Assembly: GCA_012845835.1 (NCBI GenBank)
Contig: JABAKD010000018.1
Span: forward strand, 2,302,616-2,366,615
Origin: Undaria pinnatifida
Taxonomy: Eukaryota; Sar; Phaeophyceae; Laminariales; Alariaceae
DNA length: 64,000 nt
Direction of reading: 5' to 3'
Positions 39,601 to 43,225 of this stretch are shown in pieces. Below the pieces are notes generated by a model. It had not been told where the DNA came from. It worked only from the letters and a program-made list of their open reading frames with translations, and did not search any database. Each line of letters starts with the position of its first letter. The first letter of the stretch is position 1. A program made the position numbers and the translations under genes.

Positions 39601-41706
39601 ACCGTCTCGTTCGTCTGGACTTACAGTAGCTTGATGTATGCATCCGTGTTGCATGATAGAAGAACACTTAACATACACAGTTTAGGCACAAGCCGCTTTT
39701 TTTTTTTCGGTTTGTTCTTCAATCGAAACAGGTGCTCTGTTACTGTATTTCCCACGGATCGAACTACCAGAGGGTGTCGGAATCGCCCTGCTGTCAGTTT
39801 TTCCAGGGGTTTTCACGGGTCAAGTGGAGTCAGGGTGACCCGTCCCGACCCGCGAGATTTGAAAATCTTCTGACCCGGCCCGACCCGTCCCGTGATATGC
39901 CAATCACCTCCTGACCCAACCCCACTCGACCCACGACATTTTTTATTTAACCGCTTGATATGATCCGCGGGTCGGGACGTGGCCCGTGAAAAGGCCTGAT
40001 TTTTTCTGGCTTTCAGACCACTCAACGTGTGACCGCGAAGATAACGCGATGCTTGAATGTTATTGTTATAAAAGCGTAAAACATACACCACACAGCGGTT
40101 TTTGAACAACATGTGCTGATCAGCTGTGACTACGGCTATAAAGCATTTTTGGTATCCTGTACGAACGTCGTAGCTAGCCTATGTTTTGGGATTTTTTTTT
40201 TTTTTCCTGAATTTCGGCACTCCTTTTCCAACTCTGTATCCTAGTCTAACTCCAATTGTTTTGTCAAAATATACACCACAGAGCTGTTATTGAACAATAT
40301 GTGCTGATTAGCTGTGACTACGGTTATAAAGCATTTTTGGTGTCCTGCACGTACGTCGTAGCTAGCCTACATTTTGGGAATATTTTTTTTTTCCCTGAAT
40401 TTCGGCACTCCTTTTCCAACTCTGCATCCTAGTCTAGCTACAAGTGTTTTGTCAAAATATACACCACAGAGCTGTTATTGAACAATATGTGCTGATTAGC
40501 TGTGACTACGGCTATAAGCATTTTGGTATCCTGCACGTAAGTCGTAGCTAGCCTACATTTTGGGAATATTTTTTTTCCCTGAATTTCGGCACTCCTTTTC
40601 CAACTCTCTATCCTAGTCTAACTCCAAGCGTTTTGTCCCTACTCTCCTAACATTATTCTATCCTATTCTAACTCCAAGTGTTTTGTCCCCGTGTCGGGAG
40701 TGCGGTGCTAAAACGGTTATTATCTCAACCCGAAACCATCGAAATATCAGCCCTCTTTTTTCGTGAATATGAATGCTTTTTAAGCGTAGGCCAAGGGTTT
40801 CGTCACCCGGTTGCCTTTTCAGATTTACTCTTTACTATTAATAAGGCACTTTTTGGGCGAGGTATACAGTGGTTTATCAAGCCACTACCCTTCTGCTTCG
40901 ATATCTGTCGAGGTGCACCACTTTTTTTTCTGAGGTTTCCTCATTTTGGGAGCTTAAGATCTCTCCCGAAAACTGATTTCGAGGAGAATAAAACAGCTAT
41001 ATACCGGGTGAACAATCCCATGACTTAGGTACACAACAAGAATCATGCAAAAAAAAAAAATCGTCTTTTTTCCCACGATTTTGGGTTAAGGAACCCCGAC
41101 ATTCAGAAAACATTTTCGCCAAAAAAAGGTATACCTCTATCGTAGCAATAGTGCCAAGGCAAACGTGTGCACTTCTACTGCTGTAGCTTCCGTCACAAGC
41201 ACCCTCAAGTCGCTCCTATTGGTGGCGGAGGATGAATACAACTTGTGGTGTTGAGACGGGGTCTTGAGCCCGAGACCTTTTATTATTGTACTCCGGAGTA
41301 TTATTGTTATTTTATTATCTTTTTTGTGGTGCCCTGTTCTTTGCTACAAGTATTGCCTTTTTTTTTCTTCTTTTTCCGTTATTTCTATGTACGAAGCACC
41401 TTTTTTTTTTTCGCTCGGCATCTCTCTTGGCTCCACGCTTTTGTTCCATGGTTTCCTTGAGTAATTTTTTTTAATTTTTTTCTTCGTTGTATGATATCGT
41501 TTCTGTTTCAAACGAAAAACATACCTGGTATTTTAATATCTCCTTCCGCCTTCACGCCCCCCCATTACCTCCCCTATTTCGAGCAGGCGGAAAGAGCGCT
41601 GGGCCTGCCGCCCGCGGAAGCCTGCCCCAAGGGCTTCATGGGAAGATACGCCCCGATGCCGCTGCTTCCGGTTATCCCTGCAAATGCTCCGAAACGGCCT
41701 CGATAG
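16679..41706 (+). CDS. Family GT8 glycosyltransferase, type II membrane protein, complete 10-exon gene
   Basis: Model: join(16679-16873, 19648-19843, 20886-20988, 22077-22125, 25156-25272, 26498-26653, 28346-28453, 30562-30665, 34335-34443, 41587-41706), 1257 nt, 418 residues plus stop. All nine junctions are GT-AG and agree in phase, including three split codons. Residues 1-23 are basic, 24-40 hydrophobic (signal anchor), and about 94-380 the catalytic domain. Landmarks: AFAITLTKEG, YDLVAF-type DLVAFLHDDV, GGCCGPAEL (190-198), HLDTDVL with the DxD metal site at 216-218, QGGFMVIRP (254-262), GWGG..IGLFWGGITVQG and HFTNCQKPW (346-354). GT8 enzymes move a sugar from a nucleotide sugar with retention of configuration, using Mn2+ bound by DxD and the late His. 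A Golgi lumen location is inferred from the anchor. Acceptor and sugar are unknown. The gene spans 25 kb, about 95% intron. Confidence 0.94.
17140..17227 (-). mobile_element. Mini-MITE (TTAACCCCTTT family)
   Basis: TTACAACTGGGAAACCGTTT to GACTCGAAAAGGGTTA in reverse orientation. Confidence 0.55.
17520..18045 (+). repeat. Satellite, unit about 85-110 bp
   Basis: Five diverged units share AATTGTCGATCGATACCTA, a GACAACAATAGGTTC word and a CAATAGGCTATTG word. Related single units are at 19463-19550. Confidence 0.75.
18046..18560 (+). other. Intron 1 stretch without a recognised feature
   Basis: No exon copy, repeat family or RNA gene seen. Confidence 0.4.
18565..18965 (+). repeat. AGCTCAG / GTGCCGTGCC low-complexity blocks
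   Basis: Two blocks (18565-18740 and 18842-18965) begin with CAGCTCAGCAG words and pass into GCGGTGC and GCCGTGCC words; the same pattern is at 6020-6110. Both have a CCAGGT-type word near an edge. Confidence 0.6.
19371..19438 (+). repeat. Copy of the CAGCTGTGAG...GCAAGCTGCG repeat
   Basis: CGTCAGCTGTGAGTTCAACA, GGGTCGATACTCATC, TTACAAGCTGCGTGACAC. Confidence 0.8.
19648..19843 (+). CDS. GT8 exon 2: first beta strand of the catalytic domain
   Basis: The acceptor follows C-runs and CACCGCAG|GGC; phase 0 in. The frame begins with an Arg/Glu-rich and Gly-rich stem (GERERERARQGGGTG) and continues to VVAFAITLTKEGNHMDGAVV and LAASI. The donor is ATAG|GTGGGT with one base of the next codon. VAFAITLTK..(x)..DGA is the start of the GT-A fold in this GT8 group. 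Confidence 0.9.
19868..20175 (+). repeat. CCCCTCC, (GTCT)n and (CTG/TTG)n low complexity
   Basis: Pyrimidine-rich tracts, a GTCT repeat at about 19917-20010, and CTGTTGCTGCTG words at 20073-20170. Cys/Leu-rich frames through it are artefacts. Confidence 0.8.
20323..20410 (+). pseudogene. Copy of GT8 exon 3, 5' part intact
   Basis: After CCTCCTGTAG| it reads (G)AC then QSCARAEFPYDLVAFVHDDV, against QACARSEFLCDLVAFLHDDV in exon 3, in the same phase. It then continues as RHTLRQRGAFF and runs into poly-T with no donor. EFPYDLVAF is closer to the usual family sequence than exon 3 itself. Most likely the damaged one of two copies, though an alternative exon is not excluded. Confidence 0.75.
20480..20662 (-). 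mobile_element. Degenerate MITE (ACGATAGAGGT family)
   Basis: It has GACTCTTGGGTTAGCGAGCG, CCCCGTCAT and the right end TACCTCTATCGTACACGCGG. The left end is lost. Confidence 0.5.
20738..20840 (+). repeat. TGCTCCGTCTCGAAAGGG repeat and poly-C
   Basis: The roughly 85-bp dispersed unit, as at 3205-3290, followed by about 19 C. Confidence 0.7.
20886..20988 (+). CDS. GT8 exon 3
   Basis: The acceptor is a C-run then CCTCCTGTAG|AC; split Asp codon in, split Arg codon out (TTTAG|GTAACG). It reads QACARSEFLCDLVAFLHDDV then GLPSENVLRHLGF. It joins as AASI-D-QACARSEF and HLGF-R-VFRPGLPL, which is the expected second strand and helix of the domain. Confidence 0.9.
21089..21460 (+). repeat. Fragments of the GAGYCATCCCACGG MITE
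   Basis: GAGAGTCATCCCACGGCGGT with GTTGAGCTCCTCTAGCGAGG, then a second fragment at 21350-21450 (GCGAAAGAACGCCTTCTAAG, TTTAGGAGCTCAG). Neither is complete. Confidence 0.5.
21640..21860 (+). repeat. G-rich low complexity
   Basis: Runs of G with GGAGGGGGG words; no gene. Confidence 0.6.
21885..22050 (-). repeat. (GGGTC)n-derived repeat
   Basis: CGGGTCGGGTC, CCCGACCCGACCCGCAAGAT and CTCCTGACCCG words. Related loci: 23215-23400, 38960-39165, 39800-39990. Confidence 0.7.
22077..22125 (+). CDS. GT8 exon 4 (49-nt microexon)
   Basis: GTGGTCAG|G then VFRPGLPLAMAEIEDE, donor GATGAG|GTGAGC. It completes the split Arg from exon 3 and leads in frame into WTRGRVEKGGCCG. Its position and phase are demanded by both neighbours, so it is secure despite its small size. 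Confidence 0.9.
22151..22375 (+). repeat. G-run and local direct duplication
   Basis: About 18 G at 22151-22168. Then TTCCGGTGAAGTCGCTGGGC ACGACTGGAACTCTCT at 22212-22250 recurs as TGCCGGCGAGATGGCTTGGC ACGACTGGAACTCTCT at 22335-22372. Confidence 0.7.
22450..22785 (+). other. Intron 4 stretch without a clear feature
   Basis: It contains AACCCAAAATGGTCGA-like words reminiscent of the ACGATAGAGGT MITE interior, too diverged to delimit. Confidence 0.35.
22790..23200 (+). repeat. Tandem array (about 158 bp) of mini-MITE plus MITE end
   Basis: Units start near 22795, 22954 and 23112. Each joins CCCTCCCTATACTAACTTC, GGAGTCCCGTCGTTCAGAA and TACCTCTGTCGTAGCATAAC words. The same composite unit is arrayed at 31055-31620, and reversed at 38530-38935. 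Confidence 0.85.
23215..23400 (+). repeat. (GGGTC)n-derived repeat
   Basis: GGTCGAGTCGGTTCGGGTCA, GGTCGGGCCGGGTCGGGAC and CCAGACCCGACCCGACCCGC. Confidence 0.75.
23400..23965 (+). other. Intron 4 stretch without a recognised feature
   Basis: A-runs and a GGGGGGGGCATTTTCTGCC stretch; no exon copy seen. Confidence 0.35.
23970..24480 (+). repeat. (ATGATCTAT)n with a 218-bp tandem duplication
   Basis: TATATGATCTATATGATCTA words throughout. Bases 24043-24260 are repeated almost exactly at 24261-24478: the word AATCGATTTATATTATCTAG is at 24101 and at 24319. Both end in GATCGCGATCTTTCCGAGAT. Confidence 0.95.
24641..24692 (+). pseudogene. Ghost of GT8 exon 5, 5' part (copy 1)
   Basis: CGACTCCAAGGAAGGGGCGC ATGGCAAAACGGCGGC resembles the acceptor-proximal part of exon 5 (GGACCCGAGGGCGTGTGGAA AAGGGCGGC), with a short insertion. 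Only the 5' side of the exon is present. Confidence 0.65.
24884..24926 (+). pseudogene. Ghost of GT8 exon 5, 5' part (copy 2)
   Basis: TTTTTCCTGCGGCCGACCCG AGGACGCATGGAAAATGGCGG matches TTCCCTTGCAG|TGGACCCG AGGGCGTGTGGAAAAGGGCGG in exon 5, including the degraded acceptor. Confidence 0.75.
25156..25272 (+). CDS. GT8 exon 5: CCG motif and DxD metal site
   Basis: CCCTTGCAG|TGG to GTTTTG|GTGAGC, phase 0 both sides. It reads WTRGRVEKGGCCGPAELMKF, FAYTLTDYHRVV, HLDTDVL. The GGCCG..EL..(L/F)YAYTLT..HRVVHLD.D string is diagnostic of this GT8 group; DTD at residues 216-218 is the Mn2+/nucleotide-sugar site. Confidence 0.96.
25370..25885 (+). repeat. GATCTG-rich tandem duplication, unit about 265 bp
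   Basis: Two diverged units share CTGTAGATCATGTTGCCGGG, ATCGTGATGTGTCCGATGTT and GTGTAAGGATT. A more distant relative lies at 31680-32110. Confidence 0.8.
25978..26060 (-). repeat. Copy of the CAGCTGTGAG...GCAAGCTGCG repeat
   Basis: The minus strand has CACAGCTGTGCGATC, GAAACTCATATCTGCAAGCT and CGATCGCGGGTACTG. Confidence 0.7.
26498..26653 (+). CDS. GT8 exon 6: QGGFMVIRP core
   Basis: CTTGTGCAG|GTG to GTTCAG|GTGTGA, phase 0 both sides. It reads VLQPLDPILDSEASLLYTED, VNMANKLTPVLPA, QGGFMVIRPDIEVFNDLVQ. It follows HLDTDVL directly. QGGFMV(I/L)RP is a conserved substrate-binding stretch of the family. Three downstream ghosts copy its 3' half. Confidence 0.96.
26711..26972 (+). mobile_element. 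MITE with ACGATAGAGGT termini
   Basis: CGCGTGCTACGATAGAGGTG to GCGCCTCTATCGTAGCACGC. About 20 bp of near-perfect terminal inverted repeat. Confidence 0.85.
27000..27420 (+). repeat. G-rich minisatellite-like tract
   Basis: GGTGGGG, GGAGGGTG and GGGGGTGGGGA words around ghost exon 6 copies 1 and 2. Pro-rich frames on the minus strand are artefacts. Confidence 0.7.
27090..27166 (+). pseudogene. Ghost of GT8 exon 6, 3' half (copy 1)
   Basis: The frame is open: ALPAQGGSLVIRPDF then PVFENLFQ, against VLPAQGGFMVIRPDI and EVFNDLVQ. The donor GT is destroyed (CAG|TGACGG). The first half of the exon is absent. Confidence 0.85.
27409..27487 (+). pseudogene. Ghost of GT8 exon 6, 3' half (copy 2)
   Basis: GGFMVIRPDIKVLEDLVQ with a good donor CAG|GTGACG, but a four-base insertion before it breaks the frame with the VPV-like part. 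Confidence 0.85.
27558..27615 (-). repeat. TGCTCCGTCTCGAAAGGG repeat, reverse copy
   Basis: The minus strand reads GGTGCTCCGTATCGAAAGGG then ATGCGCGGTCAATGGCC. Confidence 0.65.
27750..27830 (+). pseudogene. Ghost of GT8 exon 6, 3' half (copy 3)
   Basis: It reads FIAVRPDVAVFHDLF then TAG where VQ and the donor would be. One base is lost before the Phe codon. Confidence 0.8.
27918..28130 (+). mobile_element. Decayed GAGYCATCCCACGG MITE
   Basis: GAAGTCATCCCACACGGTAG, then ACTTCTATGCGCC; the right end is degraded around GGACTTCCTCACTGAGAAAG. Confidence 0.55.
28346..28453 (+). CDS. GT8 exon 7: GWGG..GGITVQG
   Basis: CCCGTCCGAAG|ATA to TACGAG|GTGCGG, phase 0 both sides. It reads IVKSTPFTRGTGWGG then SKIGLFWGGITVQGLLPYYYE. 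The Gly/Trp-rich string and (M/I)T.QGL.PY(Y/F)Y are typical of this GT8 group. Confidence 0.96.
28454..28552 (+). pseudogene. Two ghost units of the GT8 exon 7 end
   Basis: The stretch TTCCGTACTACTACGAGGTG with TGTGACGGTT (exon end and donor) recurs as TTCCGTACTACTGCGAAGCG with TGTGACGGTT, then as ACCGGTGCGGCGAGGTTTGT. That makes a 45-bp tandem repeat whose first unit is the real exon end. Confidence 0.85.
28719..28990 (+). mobile_element. MITE (ACGATAGAGGT family), diverged
   Basis: GGCACGATAGAGGTGTTAAG to GGGTGCACTTCTACTGTAG; the interior has AACCAAAAATCGTCGAAAAT and GGCCATGGGATTT. Confidence 0.6.
29042..29334 (+). mobile_element. GAGYCATCCCACGG MITE
   Basis: GAGCCAGCCCACGGCAGGAG to TTACCGTGGGATGACTC, with AAAGCTTCTGCTACGAATGC and GAGGAGCTCGATCGGACAGC inside. 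Confidence 0.7.
29567..29840 (-). mobile_element. GAGYCATCCCACGG MITE, reverse copy
   Basis: CCGAGTCATCCCACGGTAGG to AACCCTGCCGTGGGAT. The interior words (TCCTCATGTCAGGAACTGCC, GCATAGAAGAAGCTCGGTCG) run opposite to the copy at 29042. Confidence 0.7.
29841..30268 (+). other. Intron 7 stretch without a recognised feature
   Basis: CGCCCGCCGCGTGCGGTCAG with CGGCGGGCGC forms a local palindrome near 29946-29975. Nothing else named. Confidence 0.4.
30269..30288. repeat. Poly-C run
   Basis: About 20 C. Confidence 0.95.
30562..30665 (+). CDS. GT8 exon 8: CxYNNMVD
   Basis: GCATGTGACAG|CAC, phase 0 in; GTCCG|GTGGGT leaves two bases of an Arg codon. It reads HRAPAGVEYRTVNRCQ, YNNMVDTETCQEVDVEDV. It follows LLPYYYE and leads to (R)TAHFTNCQKPW. 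C.YN(N/S)MVD is conserved in related GT8 proteins. Confidence 0.94.
30858..31000 (-). mobile_element. (AAC)n-tailed short element
   Basis: In the + direction: GTTGTTGTTC, ACTCGCATTAGCAAGTCCGT, GGTCACAGGACAGGCC, ACTTCGGAGTGG, AAAGTGGTACGCG. On the minus strand this is a roughly 120-bp body followed by an AAC tail. Confidence 0.7.
31055..31620 (+). repeat. Tandem array (about 158 bp) of the mini-MITE composite
   Basis: Units start near 31055, 31213, 31371 and 31529, with CCCTATACTAACTTCAAGTA-type and TCGCCAAAAAGAGGTATACC-type words in each. Confidence 0.9.
31680..32110 (+). repeat. GATCTGTAGATGATCTAGATC array
   Basis: Repeated GATCTAGATCGTGATCTGTA words; the 5' part resembles the 265-bp unit at 25370-25885. 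Confidence 0.8.
32110..32430 (+). mobile_element. Diverged tRNA-derived SINE
   Basis: CAAGCGACGAGCAGTGCAGG, GCTGAACGCTTTGCGCAATA and AGCCTGTGATCAACACGGCT follow the SINE body in order. Confidence 0.55.
32529..33345 (+). repeat. Satellite array, unit about 108 bp
   Basis: Six or so units of GGTACACCTTTTTTTGTCTG, ATGCTCCTCACCTGGGGGGA, CGTCCCGATGA and GAGCCCATGGCCTCGAA. One unit is split by the element at 32960-33134. Confidence 0.92.
32960..33134. mobile_element. 175-bp Tc1/mariner-like MITE
   Basis: Terminal inverted repeat CAGTCAACCCCGCTTTAAGG at the left and its near-perfect complement ending GGGGTTGACTG at the right, flanked by TA on both sides (32958-32959 and 33135-33136). CAGT-type ends and TA duplication fit Tc1/mariner, especially pogo-like MITEs. 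Extra inner copies of TCCTTAAAGCGGGG give it a folded-back structure. Confidence 0.88.
33466..33600 (+). repeat. C-rich low complexity
   Basis: C-runs and CCCTT words without coding character. Confidence 0.7.
33617..33748 (-). mobile_element. (AAC)n-tailed short element with GTT tract
   Basis: GTT repeats (33620-33676) run into CTCACATTAACTCGCATAAT, CAAGTCCGTGGTCACAGGAC and CACTCTGGAGCTGAGGAATA. Confidence 0.8.
33751..34250 (+). mobile_element. About 600-bp dispersed element, copy 3 (uninterrupted)
   Basis: TTGGGTTGGCGTCGGTTGGC to GGTCATGCATGAAT. It is the reference for the interrupted copy at 10197. It abuts the AAC-tailed element without a gap. Confidence 0.8.
34257..34318 (+). repeat. 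C-rich tract before GT8 exon 9
   Basis: C-runs with T immediately upstream of the exon 9 acceptor; it probably serves as the polypyrimidine tract. Confidence 0.7.
34335..34443 (+). CDS. GT8 exon 9: HFTNCQKPW metal-site motif
   Basis: TTTATGGACAG|G completes the split Arg codon; the donor is ACTAAG|GTCAGC, phase 0. It reads TAHFTNCQKPWNCAYPHPKQ then PLCSRLVERWLEIRTK. HxxxxxKPW is the second conserved GT8 motif; the His and Lys-Pro-Trp are kept, while the Gly of glycogenin's HxxGxxKPW is Asn here. Confidence 0.93.
34600..35420 (+). repeat. TAAGGCGGCTTCCCCCTATAAGGCGG minisatellite array
   Basis: About 18 units of 40-48 bp: AATAAATAAGGCGGCTTCCC, CCTATAAGGCGGTTATATAT. A higher-order period is visible, because TATTGCTCTCGCACACCA recurs at about 34926, 35204 and 35387. 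Confidence 0.95.
35571..35640 (+). pseudogene. Ghost of GT8 exon 9, 3' end
   Basis: CAGAGCTGGTTGAGTGCTGG, CTTAAGATCAGAGCTAG reads LVECWLKIRA against LVERWLEIRT. The donor GTCAGC is lost. Only the 3' third of the exon is present, downstream of the real one. Confidence 0.85.
35700..35760 (+). repeat. (TTTG)n microsatellite
   Basis: About 14 TTTG units. Confidence 0.95.
35860..35985 (+). repeat. AGCTCACCACGCTTCC...GCTAGCTGG dispersed repeat
   Basis: AATAAAGCTTAAGCTCGCCA, CACTCGTACTTAGTTTGATA, then TTCGCAATCCAG. Family copies: 37862-38285 (split), 39328-39480, 51870-51990, 53676-53815 and the pair at 63455-63890. Confidence 0.55.
36131..36393 (+). mobile_element. MITE (ACGATAGAGGT family)
   Basis: GGTACGATAGAGGTATACC to CCTCCAACGTAGCACGCG, with CCCCAAATCGTCGGAAAAAT and CTAAATCAGTTTTTGGGAGG. 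Confidence 0.8.
36628..36720 (-). mobile_element. Mini-MITE (TTAACCCCTTT family)
   Basis: CGCCTCCGCTTTTGGAAACC to GGCTCTTAAGGGGGTTAA. Confidence 0.6.
36829..37115 (+). mobile_element. Diverged tRNA-derived SINE
   Basis: CCTGGTTCAAATCCTCCTGA, GTGCATACTCGTG, AACCGCGGAAAGCGCGAGAG, GCGCGATAAAGC and ACCTGTGACCACAGCTTGTC in the SINE order. Confidence 0.65.
37150..37500 (+). repeat. GTGG/TGGTTTG low complexity
   Basis: TGGTGGTTTG, GTGGTTGGC and GGTCGCTGGG words; no convincing exon. Confidence 0.6.
37500..37860 (+). other. Intron 9 stretch without a recognised feature
   Basis: A short frame reads MGRVLDACCDIEV, but no family match or splice context supports it. Confidence 0.35.
37862..38285 (+). 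repeat. GCTAGCTGG repeat split by a MITE
   Basis: The left part CTCCGCCGGATGGACG to GAACCCAATTGTA ends at about 37962; the right part TATTCACATTCCAGCGCCAG, CTAGCTGG resumes at about 38247. An ACGATAGAGGT-type MITE fills the gap. Confidence 0.65.
37964..38243 (-). mobile_element. MITE (ACGATAGAGGT family), nested
   Basis: CCCGTGCTACGCCAGAGGTG to TACCTCTGTCGTAGCATGCG, with TTTTGGGTTAAGGTGACCCG in reverse orientation. Confidence 0.75.
38347..38371. repeat. Poly-G run
   Basis: About 24 G. Confidence 0.95.
38530..38935 (-). repeat. Tandem mini-MITE composite, reverse
   Basis: Three units of CTTTACAACTGGAAACCCTT, GGGACAAATCTACTTGAAGT and GGGGCTCTAAAGGGGTTA-type words. Confidence 0.88.
38960..39165 (+). 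repeat. (GGGTC)n-derived repeat
   Basis: GTCGGGTCGGGTCGGGTCGG and ATCCTACCCGACTCGTGAGG. Confidence 0.8.
39180..39325 (+). repeat. TTTTG- and GTTAG-rich low complexity
   Basis: TTTGTTTTGTTTTG and TTAGTTAGCTAG words. Confidence 0.75.
39328..39480 (+). repeat. GCTAGCTGG dispersed repeat
   Basis: CGCCTCCGGCGCGCGGATGG, CAAGCTCACCACGCTTGCG, TTGTATTCGCAACCCAGCGC, TAGCTG. Confidence 0.7.
39800..39990. repeat. (GGGTC)n-derived repeat
   Basis: GACCCGTCCCGACCCGCGAG and TTCTGACCCGGCCCGACCCG. Confidence 0.75.
40077..40680 (+). repeat. Satellite array, unit about 189 bp
   Basis: Three units starting near 40077, 40265 and 40455: CACCACAGAGCTGTTATTGA, GCTGTGACTACGG, CGTAGCTAGCCTACATTTTG, CCTGAATTTCGGCACTCC. 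A partial fourth end is at about 40650. Confidence 0.95.
40905..41148 (-). mobile_element. MITE (ACGATAGAGGT family)
   Basis: CTGTCGAGGTGCACCAC to ATACCTCTATCGTAGCAATA; CACGATTTTGGGTTAAGGAA inside, reverse orientation. Confidence 0.75.
41150..41586 (+). other. 3' end of GT8 intron 9
   Basis: T-rich (TTTTTTTTCTTC tracts at 41350-41480), ending CCATTACCTCCCCTATTTCG then AGCAG at the exon 10 acceptor. No repeat family named. Confidence 0.5.
41587..41706 (+). CDS. GT8 exon 10: C-terminus
   Basis: TTTCGAGCAG|GCG, phase 0, to TAG. It reads AERALGLPPAEACPKGFMGR then YAPMPLLPVIPANAPKRPR. The AG three bases upstream would add one Gln. With this exon the summed CDS is divisible by three and ends at the first stop. 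Related GT8 proteins end similarly after ER/EW(F/L).(I/V)R. Confidence 0.9.
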   Translation, partial: AERALGLPPAEACPKGFMGRYAPMPLLPVIPANAPKRPR

Positions 41707-42190
41707 TAAAAGTAGCGTGCTGTAGTTTCTGCCGTGCCTTGCACACGAGATGGCCACGTAAGCTGCTATTAAGGTTTTCAGTGGGAACTTTTATCCCTAT
41801 TGTGATGCCTGTTTATCAGTGCCTGTTGGCGGTATAGTGCCCGGTCTGCTGGGATCTCTTGGCACCGCTGGTGCCCGCTATGCTCGTTCCGGTGTGGGTT
41901 GCAAGTTTTGAGCCAAAAAAAAGGTATAATACCATGCCGGTTGAGCTGTCCTCAAGCGAGGGTCTAGCGGCTAGTCTGACGCTTTAGGAGCACAGTTGTT
42001 TTAGGATTACTGTAGCGAATGAGAGAGTTGGTCGGATTGCGCGAGCGAACGCCTTCGAAGTCATGGTTCGGGTGACTCCCCTGGTGTTATCTCAGAAACT
42101 CCCTCTGCTTCCATGCCGTGGGATAAAAAAATCGGTATCGATGCTATACCCAACAGTGTTGGCTGGCATATGCCGGCGCTGTATGGCGGG
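41707..42190 (+). other. 3' flank of the GT8 gene
   Basis: No clear AATAAA close to the stop. A GAGYCATCCCACGG MITE fragment lies at about 41945-42075 (GCGCGAGCGAACGCCTTCGA). Confidence 0.45.
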
Positions 42191-42345
42191 AGATAACCAA
42201 CCGTGGTTTTGATCCATTAGCTGGTCACCCCCTACATGAAAACAGTATTGGTGGTTTTGATCCATTAGCTGGTCATCCCCCACATGAAAACAGTATTTGT
42301 GGTTTTTATCCATTAGCTGGTCACCCCCTACATAAGAACAGTATT
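42190..42345 (+). repeat. Three tandem units of about 52 bp
   Basis: GTGGTTTTGATCCATTAGCT, GGTCACCCCCTACATGAAAA, CAGTATT repeated three times. Confidence 0.95.
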
Positions 42346-42411
42346 TGATACAACAGTGGGTAAGCCCGGTTTAAGAGCAACTCCGGTGATAAGCCAGAAC
42401 GGGCGCTCTTG

Positions 42412-42497
42412 ACCCCTTGAGAACCCTAAAACCACTCCTTATACTAATCCCAAGTAATTTATCCCCCCCAAAAGGTTTTCCAGTTGTAAGGGGGTTA
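42412..42497 (+). mobile_element. Mini-MITE (TTAACCCCTTT family)
   Basis: GACCCCTTGAGAACCC to TTTCCAGTTGTAAGGGGGTTAA. Confidence 0.65.
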
Positions 42498-42587
42498 ACT
42501 GCGCACTGCTCGTGTATCTGACTAGCTGGCAATATATATAGGGCTTTTAGTGTGGCGGAACGTGCCGATTTGACCGCTCTCGCACGC

Positions 42588-42930
42588 CTCTACAACTGGA
42601 AACCCGCTTTTGGGGACAACTTACTTTGGGACTGATTCTACATATGCCCCCCCCGAAACCATTGATTTTGTTTAACGAGCGTTTCATGGCTGCTCGACAC
42701 AAGGAAGGATGCTATTGAAAAAGAAGTATCCATACATTTTCTTGTATGCAATGGTCTATCGATCGATGACGTCGGGGTGTCGAGGGACACCGTATTTGAG
42801 GAGATACCACAGGGAGCTGGTTTTGAAACCGGCGATTTCGGCAAAGAAAAAGGTGTTGGGGGGGCTACCGTAGAACGAATCTTGGGATTAGTACAGGAGA
42901 GGAGTTTTGGGGTTCTAAAGGGGATACGTT
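42588..42930 (-). mobile_element. Mini-MITE split by a 250-bp element
   Basis: CTCTACAACTGGAAACCCGC to TTACTTTGGGACT at 42588-42632, then CTTGGGATTAGTACAGGAGA to GGGGTTCTAAAGGGG at 42883-42928. The flanking words TTTGGGACT and CTTGGGATT may be a diverged 9-bp target duplication. Confidence 0.6.
42633..42882. mobile_element. About 250-bp element also present at 62098
   Basis: It is bounded by ACATATGCCCCCCCC and GGGGGGGCTACCGTAG. It shares AACGAGCGTTTCATGGCTGC, ATCGATCGATGACGTCGGGG and TGAAACCGGCGATTTCG with 62098-62355. A shared frame reads GLSIDDVGVSR, then GAGFETGDF in both copies. Confidence 0.65.
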
Positions 42931-43225
42931 CCGAATGCTCTTATCTTGGCTCCTAAGTCGGGTACCCACTGTAGACCCGGGCTGCGATAAGGGTACTACT
43001 GTAGCACAGTTTTGCCTGACCTGTTTCTGACCATCGGCGCGTGGCATGATATCACTGAACTGGCATATGATACCACATACTGGACCTTTGTTGACATATT
43101 CCACTCGAGTGTTTTTACAAATTACCCCGGTACCGGCTCTCATCTCGACAGCGTAGCGTTCGTTCTTTTTCAGCAAATTGTATCCTGCTGGTACCAATAT
43201 GTCGTTTAAGTACCATTCGTGTTAT
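42931..43225 (+). other. Stretch without a recognised feature
   Basis: CACTGTAGACCCGGGCTGCGATAAGGG-like words hint at a diverged MITE end only. Confidence 0.3.
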
